Source: DATJPR01 sp963843525
GTDB lineage: Bacteria > Bacteroidota > Ignavibacteria > UBA10030 > UBA6906
DNA: 64,000 nt
NCBI GenBank assembly: GCA_963843525.1
Contig: CAWJKM010000003.1
Coordinates: 682,001-746,000 of the forward strand
Reading direction: 5' to 3'
The notes under the pieces are model-generated. The model did no database searches and was not told the DNA's origin. It worked only from the letters and a program-made list of their open reading frames with translations. Shown here in pieces: positions 8,217-17,282 of the stretch; positions within the stretch are counted from its first letter, which is position 1; every line of letters starts with the position of its first letter. A program made the translations under genes and the position numbers.

Positions 8217-9497
8217 ATGCAATCTATGACTGCCGCTCAAACCATCCCCCGGGTGATCGGGAAATACCGCTGGACCATCTGTGGATTGCTTTTCGCTGCC
8301 ACGACCATCAATTACATCGACCGCCAGATTCTCGGGTTGCTCGCCCCCCTCCTCCGAAAGGAGATCGGGTGGGACGATATCGAGTACGGATATATCGTCG
8401 TCGCATTTCAGGCCGCCTACGGCATTGGGCTGCCCCTCTTCGGCAGGTTCATCGACCGGTATGGCACAAAAATCGGCTATACCATCTCCATCGTCGGGTG
8501 GAGTCTCGCGGCGATGGGACATGCCCTTGCAACATCCGCGCTCAGCTTTGGAGTAGCGCGGACACTCCTGGGCTTGAGCGAAGCAGGAAACTTTCCGTCC
8601 GCCATCAAAGCCACCGCGGAATGGTTTCCGGTCAAGGAACGTGCGCTGTCGACAGGGATATTCAATTCCGGCGCGAACATCGGCGCAGTGGTCGCTCCTG
8701 CAGTCGTTCCCTTCCTCGCCGAACATTTCGGCTGGTACGGCGCGTTCATTGCCACCGGCGCCCTGGGTTTTCTGTGGATCGCGTTCTGGATCATTTTGTA
8801 TGACCGTCCCGAGGAAAGCAAGCGCCTCAGTCCTGAGGAGCTCCAGTATATTCAGAGCGATCGGGAAGAGGTTTCGACCGAGAAAATTCCGTGGCGGGTT
8901 CTTCTCGTCCACAAGGAAACATGGGCTTTTGTGATCGGAAAGTTCATGACGGACCCGATCTGGTGGTTCTATCTCTATTGGCTCCCGTTGTTCTTAAATA
9001 CCCGGTATGGATTGACGATCACCAACCTCGGCCTTCCGTTGATTGTCATCTATACCATGACCTCCATCGGCAGCATCGGCGGCGGGTGGCTCTCTTCGCG
9101 GTTCATTGCCTCCGGGTGGACCGTCAATAAGAGCCGGAAACTGGTGCTGCTGATCTGCGCCGTCCTCGTGCTCCCGATCTTTTTCGTCGCAGGGATCTCC
9201 AACCTCTGGATCGCAGTCCTGCTCATTGGCCTCGCTGCCGCGGCCCATCAGGGGTGGTCGGCGAATCTGTTCACTCTGACCTCCGATCTCTTTCCGAAGA
9301 AGGCCATCGGCTCGATGGTGGGTCTTGGAGGGTTGGCCGGATCCGTTGGAGGGATGCTCTTCTCCGCATCCGCAGGTTACATCCTCGAATTTACCGGCAG
9401 CTACATGACGCTGTTCGCAATAGGTGGATCCGCCTACCTCCTGGCGCTTGCCATCATACAATACCTGGTCCCACAATTGAAGCGAGTGGAGTTGTAA
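8217..9497 (+). CDS. MFS hexuronate transporter (ACS family, ExuT-like)
   Basis: About 426 residues from ATG 8217, with ACAGGAG 9 bases upstream; TTG 8175 and ATG 8208 are in frame but less well placed. Twelve hydrophobic segments are evident. The anion:cation symporter family features TTINYIDRQILGLLAP in helix 1 and DRYGTKIGYT in the loop after helix 2 are present, as in ExuT/GudP/DgoT transporters for hexuronates and aldonates. Because it lies between kduI and the GH28/GH105 enzymes, it probably imports galacturonate or unsaturated (oligo)uronates across the inner membrane with protons. No SusC/SusD pair is seen in the window, so outer-membrane uptake must be encoded elsewhere. Confidence 0.88.
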   Translation: MQSMTAAQTIPRVIGKYRWTICGLLFAATTINYIDRQILGLLAPLLRKEIGWDDIEYGYIVVAFQAAYGIGLPLFGRFIDRYGTKIGYTISIVGWSLAAMGHALATSALSFGVARTLLGLSEAGNFPSAIKATAEWFPVKERALSTGIFNSGANIGAVVAPAVVPFLAEHFGWYGAFIATGALGFLWIAFWIILYDRPEESKRLSPEELQYIQSDREEVSTEKIPWRVLLVHKETWAFVIGKFMTDPIWWFYLYWLPLFLNTRYGLTITNLGLPLIVIYTMTSIGSIGGGWLSSRFIASGWTVNKSRKLVLLICAVLVLPIFFVAGISNLWIAVLLIGLAAAAHQGWSANLFTLTSDLFPKKAIGSMVGLGGLAGSVGGMLFSASAGYILEFTGSYMTLFAIGGSAYLLALAIIQYLVPQLKRVEL

Positions 9498-9516
9498 TTT
9501 CCGTAGGGGAATTGCA

Positions 9517-11091
9517 GTGTACCGTCGCACGACGATCATACTTCTTGTTGTAGCCCTCGGCAGTTGCGGGAGCGTGGCGAAGTCTCAAGAGCAGATTGAC
9601 TCGATCCAGGCCCCGTTTTCGCTGCTTCACTTCTCCCGTCCGACCATCCCGGAAAGGTCGTTCAACATCCGGGATTTCGGGGCGGTGGAAGGAGGTGTAG
9701 TGAAAATCACAAAGGCGATCGACCGGGCAATTCACGCGGCCGCGGTGTCCGGAGGTGGCCGGGTGATCGTCCCTGAAGGGTCATGGCTGACGGGGGCGAT
9801 TCATTTTGAAGACAGGATCGAACTGCATCTCGAGAAGGGCGCTGAACTCCTGTTCAGTCAGGACCCTGCAGACTATCTCCCTGTTGTTTTCTCGCGCCAT
9901 GAAGACACCGAGTGCTACAAATACTCCTCCTTTCTCTACGCGAACGGGAAGCATGACATTGCGGTGACCGGGGAGGGAGTATTGAACGGCCAAGGGAAGC
10001 CCTGGTGGCAGTGGAAGACCACCAGACAGTCGGTCGAGGCCAGACTGGTGGAAATGGGGAACTCGGGCGTGCCGGTGACCGGGAGGGTCTTCGATGGAAC
10101 CGACGGCAATGGTCTCCGGCCTGCATTTTTCCAGCCGATGCGCTGCACCAACGTCCTGGTGGAGGGAGTAACATTCCTCTATGGTGCATTCTGGACCATC
10201 ACCCCCACGTACTGTGAGAATGTCATCATCCGTCATGTCCGTATTGAAACTGAAGGAGACTACGGCCACGTACCGAATGGCGACGGGATCGACCCATCGT
10301 CTTCCCGCAACGTGCTGATCGAGTATTGCGATTTCGCCACGGGCGACGATTGTATTGCGATAAAATCCGGGCGGGATGTCGACGGCAGAAGGGTCGGTCG
10401 ACCGACCGAAAACGTGGTCATCCGTCACTGTCGGGGCCGCCAAGGCCATGGAGGAATTGTGATTGGCAGTGAAACCGCAGGAGGAATACGGAACATTTTT
10501 GCGTATGATTGTCACTTCTCCGGCACGGACCGGATGGTACGCATCAAAACGCAAAGAGGGAGGGGAGGGGCCGTGGAAAACATGTGGTTCCGCGACATCA
10601 CCGGGGACCGGATCGGGTTGGAGGCAATCCATGTGAACATGCTGTACTCCGGTGAAAGGCTCCCCGTGCAACCCGTGACAGAGGCAACGCCGATTGTCCG
10701 GAAACTTCACTTTTCGAACATCACCGAGGAATCAGGCTCCGGGTACGCTGTTGAAATCCGCGGAATCCCCGAAATGCCGGTCCGGGAGCTCACGTTCGAT
10801 TCTCTGTCGATGCAGGCAGACCGGGGGCTGAATATCATTGATGCAACCGATTTGTTGTTTTCCCACACCAGCGTCACGCCAAGGCAGCATCCCGTCGTGA
10901 ACATGGCCCACTGCACGGATGTTTCTCTCACCGGAATCCGGGTCCCGCCGGACATCCATCCCTTCCTCACTGTCGAGGGGAGTGACTCCCGGGGCATCGT
11001 CCTCCGAATAGTGAAGACCCCGGGTATCGAGCCGGATATTCACCGTGCGCCGGAAACGTCTCCGAACGCCGTGAGAGTTATTGAAGAGTGA
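9517..11091 (+). CDS. Glycoside hydrolase family 28 (polygalacturonase-type), exported
   Basis: 524 residues, starting at a GTG with AGGGGA 6 bases upstream. The N-terminus MYRRTTIILLVVALGSC is a signal peptide with a lipobox-like LGSC, so Cys17 may be lipidated; a soluble periplasmic form is possible. After a pectate-lyase-superfamily entry (NIRDFGAVEGG), the right-handed beta-helix carries the GH28 catalytic signature: NGDGID (Asn254, Asp256), GDDCIAIKSG (Asp277/Asp278), GHGGIVIG (His311) and RIKTQRGRGG (Arg342-Lys344). It hydrolyses alpha-1,4-galacturonosyl bonds, or a rhamnogalacturonan equivalent, in pectin. It feeds the GH105 enzyme, whose ATG starts one base after its stop codon. Confidence 0.93.
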   Translation: MYRRTTIILLVVALGSCGSVAKSQEQIDSIQAPFSLLHFSRPTIPERSFNIRDFGAVEGGVVKITKAIDRAIHAAAVSGGGRVIVPEGSWLTGAIHFEDRIELHLEKGAELLFSQDPADYLPVVFSRHEDTECYKYSSFLYANGKHDIAVTGEGVLNGQGKPWWQWKTTRQSVEARLVEMGNSGVPVTGRVFDGTDGNGLRPAFFQPMRCTNVLVEGVTFLYGAFWTITPTYCENVIIRHVRIETEGDYGHVPNGDGIDPSSSRNVLIEYCDFATGDDCIAIKSGRDVDGRRVGRPTENVVIRHCRGRQGHGGIVIGSETAGGIRNIFAYDCHFSGTDRMVRIKTQRGRGGAVENMWFRDITGDRIGLEAIHVNMLYSGERLPVQPVTEATPIVRKLHFSNITEESGSGYAVEIRGIPEMPVRELTFDSLSMQADRGLNIIDATDLLFSHTSVTPRQHPVVNMAHCTDVSLTGIRVPPDIHPFLTVEGSDSRGIVLRIVKTPGIEPDIHRAPETSPNAVRVIEE

Positions 11092-11092
11092 C

Positions 11093-12331
11093 ATGACGAA
11101 ACGAACCATCATCTTCCGCAACCTCCGGGATCTTCTGCTGGTCCTGGGACTCACCTGCAGTGCCATGGCCGGCTCCTTCGGCCAGGAGGCCGGACCGAAG
11201 GCTGGACTGCACGGTCCGTGGTCCGGCAGGATCGCGGACAGTTTTCTGGCACGACATCCCGGCGCAGTGACGTACGATTCTATTTTCACGCAGAGGACCT
11301 GGAACTATGAGCAGGGCCTGATGCTTGTGGCCCTCGAGAGAATGTGGGACCACACCCGCGACAATCGCTACCGGGACTTTGTGCGTGAGAACATGGACCA
11401 TTTTGTCGGAGACGACGGATCGATAGCGACGTATTGGCGGACGGAGTATAACCTGGACAACATCGGACCGGGCCGTGTTCTTCTCGATCTCTACGCAGAG
11501 ACGAAGAATGTGAAATACCTGCGTGCCGCGGACACCCTCCGGGAGCAGATCCGCGAACAGCCCAGGACGCAGGAAGGCGGCTTCTGGCACAAGAAGATCT
11601 ATCCGTATCAAATGTGGCTGGACGGTCTTTTCATGGCCGAACCGTTTTATGCCCGTTACGCGGTCTCGTTTGGCGACACGGCAGCGTTTGCGGATATCGT
11701 GAAGCAGTTCCGACTGGTGACGCTCCACACGCGTGACACAAGGACGGGGCTGCTCTATCACGGGTACGATGAGAGTCGATCGCAACGCTGGGCCGACAAG
11801 CAGACGGGGTGTTCCCCCACTTTCTGGGCCCGCTCCATCGGGTGGTACTCGATGGCGCTGGTCGAGGTTCTCGACATCCTGCCCGATACCGTTCAGGGAC
11901 GATCCGATCTCCTCTCGATGCTTCGCGACGTGGCCGCAGCGGTTGCGAAGGTTCAGGATCCGGCGACAGGCCTCTGGTACCAGGTGATCAATCAGCCGCA
12001 CAGAAAAGGGAACTATCTCGAGGCGTCTGCGTCCGCGATGTTTTCCTACGTCTTTGCCCGGGGGGCCGCGCGGGGGTACCTCCCGCAATCGTACGCCAAA
12101 CGTGCAAAAAAGGCATTCCGCGGGATCACGACTCATCTCGTCGCGTTCAGCCCTGAAGGCTTCGTGGACCTTCTTCACACGTGCAAGGGGGCCGGTCTGG
12201 GGGGAACCCCGTACCGCGACGGCAGTTATTCTTATTATATCGGGGAACCGCAGAGGATGAACGACCTGAAAGGTCTCGGATCGTTTCTTCTTGCAGCAAT
12301 CCAGATTGAACACATGGAGCGAAAACAATGA
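11093..12331 (+). CDS. Glycoside hydrolase family 105, unsaturated rhamnogalacturonyl hydrolase
   Basis: 412 residues from ATG 11093, one base past the GH28 stop; an in-frame TTG at 11081 lies inside GH28. A signal peptide is present (LRDLLLVLGLTCSAMAGSFGQ). The alpha6/alpha6 barrel enzyme removes the unsaturated glucuronyl or galacturonyl residue from pectin oligosaccharides cut by a lyase. YNLDNIGPG holds Asp122 and YPYQMWLDGLFMAEPF holds Asp177. The 55-residue spacing equals that of the catalytic Asp88/Asp143 pair of B. subtilis YteR. The released unsaturated uronate becomes the substrate of KduI. The stop overlaps the start of the LacI regulator (ATGA). Confidence 0.92.
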   Translation: MTKRTIIFRNLRDLLLVLGLTCSAMAGSFGQEAGPKAGLHGPWSGRIADSFLARHPGAVTYDSIFTQRTWNYEQGLMLVALERMWDHTRDNRYRDFVRENMDHFVGDDGSIATYWRTEYNLDNIGPGRVLLDLYAETKNVKYLRAADTLREQIREQPRTQEGGFWHKKIYPYQMWLDGLFMAEPFYARYAVSFGDTAAFADIVKQFRLVTLHTRDTRTGLLYHGYDESRSQRWADKQTGCSPTFWARSIGWYSMALVEVLDILPDTVQGRSDLLSMLRDVAAAVAKVQDPATGLWYQVINQPHRKGNYLEASASAMFSYVFARGAARGYLPQSYAKRAKKAFRGITTHLVAFSPEGFVDLLHTCKGAGLGGTPYRDGSYSYYIGEPQRMNDLKGLGSFLLAAIQIEHMERKQ

Positions 12332-13407
12332 GAAGGAACGCTCACATTACCCTTGCGGATATCGCAGGACGCCTGAATGTCTCTCGCGTCACTGTTTCCA
12401 AGGCGCTCCGCGGCCATCCGGATATTTCGGAAGAGATGGCCAAGAAGATCCGGCAACTGGCAACAGATCTCGGATACAGTCCAAACCGTATGGCAAGAAA
12501 CCTTTCTTCACGTCGATCTCATTTGCTCGGTCTGGTGGTTCCGAAGATTGCACATTTCTTTTTCGGTTCGGTCATCGAATCCGTGTATAACAGGGCTCTC
12601 GATCACCAGTACGAAACCATCCTCATGGTCTCTCATGAAAATGAGGAGCAGGAAGTGCGTCATCTCCAAACACTGGTTTCGATGCGGGTGGACGGGATCA
12701 TCATTTCCGTGTCTGCCCGCACACGCGATATTTCGGTCTTCGATTGGATTAAAAAGGTCGGGATACCGTTGCTGTTTATGGACAGGCTGCCGGATCCCGC
12801 ACCGAAGAACTCGGTCGCCGTCCTCGTCGATGATTATGGCGGGGCGACATGTGCCGTCCGACAGGCTCTCTCGTTGGGGTACGAAACCATCGCTTTTCTC
12901 GGGGGGGACAGGAACATCAATATTGGCCGGGACCGTCTGCGCGGGTATGAAGAAGCCCTCCGGAGCGCGGGCAGGGAAATAAACAAGGAACTGATCGTGC
13001 CGGGAGGGTACGGCACCGATTCAGGATACGAGGGGTTTATGCGACTGATGAGCAGGGGAGCCTTGCCCCGCTGCATCTTCGCAGTAACGTACCCCGTCGC
13101 GCTTGGCGTGTATGAGGCTGCGAAGGCGAACGGCGTCCGCATCCCGTCGGATGTCGATGTGATCTGCTTCGGGGATAGCGATGTCGGGAGGTTGATCACG
13201 CCTGCCTTGAGTTGTGTGGGACAACCCACGCAGCGGCTGGGGGAGGAGTCCGTGAACGTCATGATGAAGATGATTGAATCTCCGGAATCCGTGGTTCCGG
13301 GGAATATCATTATTCCGACAGAACTCATCCTGCGCGAAACATGTGTCGGAACCGGCAGTCCATCGGCCCAGAATTCACTGGCCCGGATTCGGAACGCAGT
13401 CCCATGA
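12328..13407 (+). CDS. LacI-family transcriptional regulator of the uronate operon
   Basis: 359 residues. The N-terminal helix-turn-helix is ITLADIAGRLNVSRVTVSKA (about residues 7-26), followed by the hinge helix region PNRMARNLSSRRSHLLG. The C-terminal half is a periplasmic-binding-protein-like sensor domain, with VDGIIIS, FLGGDRNINIGRDRL and DVICFGDSD typical of the family. It is translationally coupled both to the GH105 gene upstream and to the DUF4350 gene downstream by ATGA overlaps, so it is made from the operon that it probably controls. A uronate or KDG-like effector is likely. The operator is not visible because the operon promoter is upstream of the window. Confidence 0.93.
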   Translation: MRRNAHITLADIAGRLNVSRVTVSKALRGHPDISEEMAKKIRQLATDLGYSPNRMARNLSSRRSHLLGLVVPKIAHFFFGSVIESVYNRALDHQYETILMVSHENEEQEVRHLQTLVSMRVDGIIISVSARTRDISVFDWIKKVGIPLLFMDRLPDPAPKNSVAVLVDDYGGATCAVRQALSLGYETIAFLGGDRNINIGRDRLRGYEEALRSAGREINKELIVPGGYGTDSGYEGFMRLMSRGALPRCIFAVTYPVALGVYEAAKANGVRIPSDVDVICFGDSDVGRLITPALSCVGQPTQRLGEESVNVMMKMIESPESVVPGNIIIPTELILRETCVGTGSPSAQNSLARIRNAVP

Positions 13408-14228
13408 ACCATATTCTCCTCCTGGCCGCCGCTCTCCTGATCTGTTCACGCGGAGACGGAGATGAGGGTCCCCGGAACATCGGGAGCGGGCACCGCGTCG
13501 TGACCCTCGACTGTTACTACAACAATGAATGGAAACAGGATTCTCTGGGACACCGGTGGCGATACCACTATACCTGGGCTGATACGCTTGATTCCGGCTA
13601 CTCGCAACTCGGCCGATTGATTGAGGGTCTGGGTGGAACACTGGATACGCTCTGTCGTCCCCCCACGGCGGAGGCGCTTTCCCGGACGGACATCTATTTG
13701 ATCGTGGATCCCGACACACCAAAAGAAACAGACCGGCCGGCGTTCATCGATGATTCTGCCGCTTCAACACTTGCCCGCTGGGTTTCTTCGGGAGGGACCC
13801 TCCTGCTTTTCGGGAACGACAGCGGGAACGCTGAATTCGTGCACCTGAACCGCCTGGCCTCCCGGTTCGGAATCACTTTTGAAGAAGACTCGAGGAACAA
13901 GGTGGTGGGGAAGGAGTATGGACCGGGGACCTTCTCCCACTTGCCAGAGCATCCGATGTTCAAAGGCGTCCGCGAGATTTATCTCAAGGAGATCTCGACC
14001 CTTGCCGTGAAACGGCCCGCGCATCCTCTCCTGGAAGATCACGGCGACATCATTATCGCCACCGCGGCGATCGGGCGGGGATTGGTGTTCGCTGTGGGAG
14101 ATCCCTGGTTCTATAATGAGTACATGGACCATCGCAGGCTTCCGGAGGGGTATGACAACGCGAAGACTGCGGAGAACCTGTTTCGCTGGCTCTTTACGAG
14201 GAGCACAAAGAGTGCCCCCGGGCATTGA
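13404..14228 (+). CDS. DUF4350-domain protein, exported, pectin-cluster associated
   Basis: 274 residues from ATG 13404, overlapping the LacI stop by 4 bases. A hydrophobic N-terminus (MNHILLLAAALLICS) indicates export. The body contains VVTLDCYYNNEW, YHYTWADTLDSGYSQLG, IYLIVDPDTPKE and GGTLLLFGNDSGN, which I recognise from the domain often fused to GH88/GH105 unsaturated uronyl hydrolases in Bacteroidota. It resembles a glutamine-amidotransferase-like flavodoxin fold used as a non-catalytic module. Here it is a separate gene in the same operon as a stand-alone GH105. Its molecular role is unknown; a helper or carbohydrate-binding partner of the GH105 enzyme is a reasonable guess. Confidence 0.72.
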   Translation: MNHILLLAAALLICSRGDGDEGPRNIGSGHRVVTLDCYYNNEWKQDSLGHRWRYHYTWADTLDSGYSQLGRLIEGLGGTLDTLCRPPTAEALSRTDIYLIVDPDTPKETDRPAFIDDSAASTLARWVSSGGTLLLFGNDSGNAEFVHLNRLASRFGITFEEDSRNKVVGKEYGPGTFSHLPEHPMFKGVREIYLKEISTLAVKRPAHPLLEDHGDIIIATAAIGRGLVFAVGDPWFYNEYMDHRRLPEGYDNAKTAENLFRWLFTRSTKSAPGH

Positions 14229-14300
14229 ATGTCGAGCGGGCGGATCAATGCATGACCAGGGCAGGCCCCCGGTGGATTATCATTCGAAGGATATCAGAGC

Positions 14301-15260
14301 ATGAATACGGTGTTGGAGAAACTCCGGATCAACGGCATTGTCCCCGTCGTGGTGATTGAGAGCGAAGCGCACGCGCTTCCGCTCGCAAAGGCTCTGACGG
14401 CCGGAGGGCTCACCACGATGGAGATTACCTTTCGCACGAAGGCCGCGTCCAACGCCATGGCTCTCATTTCAAAAGGTCTGCCGGGTATGATGATGGGTGC
14501 GGGAACCGTCCTGACGGTGGACCAGGTGAAGGCTGCAATTGATTCCGGCGCACAATACATCGTTTCACCGGGATTGAACCGAAAGGTCGTCGAGCACTGT
14601 GTGTCCCACGCCATCCCGGTCACGCCGGGCGTGGCAACACCCACGGAAATCGAGGCTGCACTGGATCTCGGCCTCTCCACTGTGAAATTCTTCCCGGCGG
14701 AGGCGAACGGAGGCCTGGACTATTTGAAAGCGATAAGCGCGCCATACAAGAATGTTCGATTTATTCCCACCGGCGGAATCGACGAGTCGAACCTGTTGAT
14801 GTATCTGAAATTTCCACCCGTACTTGCCTGCGGCGGGAGCTGGATGGTTCGGGCGGACCTGATTGCCGGCGAGGAATTCGATGAAATCGCGCGTCTCGCC
14901 GCCAGTGCAGTGGGGACGATGCTCGGCTTCCAGTTGATGCATGTCGGCATCAACAACGCCGATGCGGAAGAAGCGGGACGCGAGGCCCAGGCACTTGCCC
15001 GGCTTCTTCGACTGGGAGCAACGGAGGGATCTTCCTCCGTATTTGTCGGGAGCCAGTTTGAATTTTTGAAACGACAGTACCTCGGGACGCACGGACATCT
15101 GGCGATCGGCACGCATTTTATCGAACGTGCCATTGCCCATCTGTCAGGCCATGGTTATGCTATCCGTGAGGAGACGAAAGGCGAAAAGGACGGACGGCTG
15201 TCGTCTGTCTATCTCGAAAAGGAAATCGGCGGATTCGCAATTCACCTTCTACAGATCTGA
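14301..15260 (+). CDS. eda: KDPG/KHG aldolase with C-terminal VOC-like domain
   Basis: 319 residues, about 100 longer than a classical Eda. Residues 1-210 are a TIM-barrel class I aldolase splitting KDPG to pyruvate and glyceraldehyde 3-phosphate. Glu41 (MEITFRT), the Schiff-base Lys129 (STVKFFPAEANGG) and the phosphate-binding FIPTGGI match E. coli Glu45 and Lys133. The remainder (about 215-319: FQLMHVGINNADAEEAG, then FVGSQFEFLKRQYLGTHGHL and YLEKEIGGFAIHLLQI) looks like a vicinal-oxygen-chelate/glyoxalase-type fold, as in some clostridial long-form Eda proteins. The extension may bind an effector or aid oligomerisation; no function is shown. This is the last step of the uronate pathway encoded here. 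Confidence 0.9.
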   Translation: MNTVLEKLRINGIVPVVVIESEAHALPLAKALTAGGLTTMEITFRTKAASNAMALISKGLPGMMMGAGTVLTVDQVKAAIDSGAQYIVSPGLNRKVVEHCVSHAIPVTPGVATPTEIEAALDLGLSTVKFFPAEANGGLDYLKAISAPYKNVRFIPTGGIDESNLLMYLKFPPVLACGGSWMVRADLIAGEEFDEIARLAASAVGTMLGFQLMHVGINNADAEEAGREAQALARLLRLGATEGSSSVFVGSQFEFLKRQYLGTHGHLAIGTHFIERAIAHLSGHGYAIREETKGEKDGRLSSVYLEKEIGGFAIHLLQI

Positions 15261-15323
15261 CCCGCCCGGATTGACGCCGGGAAGTCTCGAGTCACGTATC
15301 GTGTATACAGGTTGGGAACAACG

Positions 15324-16475
15324 ATGAATATCAGACGAGTTGCCTGCGCACTCCTTTGCCTGGGGCTCTCCACGATGGCACCGGCAAAGGAAAAAACAGT
15401 CGGAGTCACCGTCGGAAACCCTTCGGCGTTTGCCCGGATGCATGAAACCATCGAAATCCCGCTCGGACGACTCCGTACGATGTTCGGACCCGTTGATGCC
15501 GCACGGCTGATCGTCCTCCCGGCAAAGTCCGCCGATCCGCTGCCGACGCAAATCACCGGCGACGCCTTGCTTTTCCAGACGGACTTCAGGCCGAAAGAAA
15601 CGAAGACATTTTATCTCACAGTGGGCAAGCAACCGCCGGCCTTCCCCTCTTCTGTCGATGGCCGGTATGTATTGCCGCGCGAGGACTACGCCTGGGAAAA
15701 CGACAGGATTGCGTTCCGTATGTACGGGCCCGCCCTCGCCAGGGAAGTAAATAACGGAATCGATGTCTGGACGAAACGCGTTCCGTATCTCATCGTGGCT
15801 AAGTGGTACAAGGAAAGTGAGAGTGCGCCGGCAGGGAAGGATACCTATCATGAGGACCGGGGTGAGGGAGCGGATTTTTTTGAGGTGGGGAGAACTCTCG
15901 GGGCAGGCGGATCGGGCATCTGGCAGGGGGGGAAGGTTCTGCAGCCGGGGGTCTTCTCCACGCAGAAGACGCTCGCAAATGGTCCCATCCGGGTAAGTTT
16001 TGAACTCTCCTACCGTTGGACAATCGACGGCGGATCCTTCATCGAACGGAAGACGATCTCTCTTGATGCAGGCCATTATCTCAACAGGATTCAGGTCCAA
16101 TTCGAAGGTATGCTCCCGCGCGACAGCCTTACTCTCGTGTGCGGACTCGTGAAACGGGCGAATACCTCTCTCTCGACAGATGCGCGATGGTGCTGGATGG
16201 GGCTCTGGGGTTTGACCAATGCCGATACGACGAACGGATCTCTCGGGACCGGCGTGGTCCTGGGCAGGCGCGAACGCGTGGCGTTCGGCGAAGACACGTC
16301 GCAGTACCTGATCATGGCCCCGGTTCGGGCGGGCGAGAACTTTGTGTATTTCGCCGGAGCAGGATGGTCCCGAAACAGCGATATCTCTTCAGCGGCCGAT
16401 TGGAGTCTGTCGCTGAAGCAGAAAGCGCAAAGTCTGATTGAGCCGATCGTCCTTCGGTACAAGGTTCTCCGATAG
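15324..16475 (+). CDS. DUF4861-family secreted protein
   Basis: 383 residues from ATG 15324, with signal peptide MNIRRVACALLCLGLSTMAPA. The family features WENDRIAFRMYGPAL, GIDVWTKRVPYLIVAKWYK, YHEDRGEGADFFEVG and TLGAGGSGIWQ are clear. This family recurs in polysaccharide utilisation loci for uronate-containing polymers, and its beta-rich architecture resembles carbohydrate-active enzymes or binding proteins. Its position at the end of the pectin operon suggests a periplasmic or surface role on pectin fragments. I do not assign an activity. The highly conserved charged HEDRGEGAD patch is the most likely functional site. The gap of 63 bases from eda contains a short CCCGG/CCGGG dyad but no clear terminator. 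Confidence 0.75.
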   Translation: MNIRRVACALLCLGLSTMAPAKEKTVGVTVGNPSAFARMHETIEIPLGRLRTMFGPVDAARLIVLPAKSADPLPTQITGDALLFQTDFRPKETKTFYLTVGKQPPAFPSSVDGRYVLPREDYAWENDRIAFRMYGPALAREVNNGIDVWTKRVPYLIVAKWYKESESAPAGKDTYHEDRGEGADFFEVGRTLGAGGSGIWQGGKVLQPGVFSTQKTLANGPIRVSFELSYRWTIDGGSFIERKTISLDAGHYLNRIQVQFEGMLPRDSLTLVCGLVKRANTSLSTDARWCWMGLWGLTNADTTNGSLGTGVVLGRRERVAFGEDTSQYLIMAPVRAGENFVYFAGAGWSRNSDISSAADWSLSLKQKAQSLIEPIVLRYKVLR

Positions 16476-16687
16476 GGTCAATCACCGTCTCACTGCTCTG
16501 ATAGCTTACGTTCCCTTCTCATGTTCCTGCCGTACTCCTCCGTCGAGAATCGTTCTTTCCGGGGAACTTCCGCAGCGCCGTGTTGGTTCATGGTGTATCG
16601 CGTTCGTGCTTGCCGGCGCGTTACGGTAATGCACGCCCTCGCAGAATCCCTCATCCCCTATCAATCATACTTCCATAGGAGCACGCT

Positions 16688-17176
16688 ATGTCTGAGAAAG
16701 ACATGTTTCTCGGTCGGTGGGACCACGAGTACGAAACAACGTTGAAACTGTTTAACGCCTTCCCGGGGGACAAACTGGATTTCAAACCACACGAACGATC
16801 ACGCACAGCCAGAGATCTGGCCTGGACGATTGTCTCCGAGGAGCCGATCTTGATCAACGGGGGGATTACCGGGAAATTCGAATTTGAGAAGATGCCCAAA
16901 CCGCCAGCGTCGATGAAGGAGGTTCTCTCCGCGTACGCGGCAAACCATAAAGAGCTGGTCCAAAAAGTGAAGAACCTATCGGAGGGCGATTACAACAAGC
17001 AGGTGAAGTTCATGGTTGGGCCAAACAAATTTGCCGATTTCCGTTGTGCGGACATCTGCTGGATGGCGGTTTTCGACACTATTCATCATCGGGGCCAGTT
17101 CTCGGTATATCTGAGGATGACCGGGGGGAAAGTACCGTCGATCTATGGTCCCTCCGGCGACGAGCCGTGGATGTAA
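16688..17176 (+). CDS. DinB/YfiT-family putative metal-dependent protein
   Basis: 162 residues, the usual size of the DinB four-helix bundle. The C-terminal DTIHHRGQFSVYLRMTGGKVP is the standard DinB signature with the His-His of the metal site, and GPSGDEPWM is the common ending. The third ligand, usually a His near residue 45-50, is not obvious: the segment reads DLAWTIVSEEPILINGG, with Glu residues where His would often be. Members act as thiol-dependent transferases or stress proteins, and the specific role is unknown. It follows a 212-base gap after the uronate operon that I cannot interpret, and ends at a strong terminator, so it is probably a separate transcription unit. Confidence 0.82.
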   Translation: MSEKDMFLGRWDHEYETTLKLFNAFPGDKLDFKPHERSRTARDLAWTIVSEEPILINGGITGKFEFEKMPKPPASMKEVLSAYAANHKELVQKVKNLSEGDYNKQVKFMVGPNKFADFRCADICWMAVFDTIHHRGQFSVYLRMTGGKVPSIYGPSGDEPWM

Positions 17177-17227
17177 GATTGGGTCGCCTCCGGCGGTCTC
17201 CAACTGCGTGCGCCCTTAAGATGCAGG

Positions 17228-17258
17228 AGGCGGGAAATGATCCCGCCTCGCTTTTTTT
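17228..17258 (+). terminator. Rho-independent terminator
   Basis: Perfect 8-bp stem AGGCGGGA/TCCCGCCT with a 5-base AATGA loop, followed by CGCTTTTTTT. It lies between the end of the DinB gene and the convergent end of the DUF4340 gene, so it mainly ends the plus-strand transcript. The stem alone may also slow transcription from the other side. Confidence 0.88.
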
Positions 17259-17282
17259 AGGAATGAATCTCTCCATACCGTA

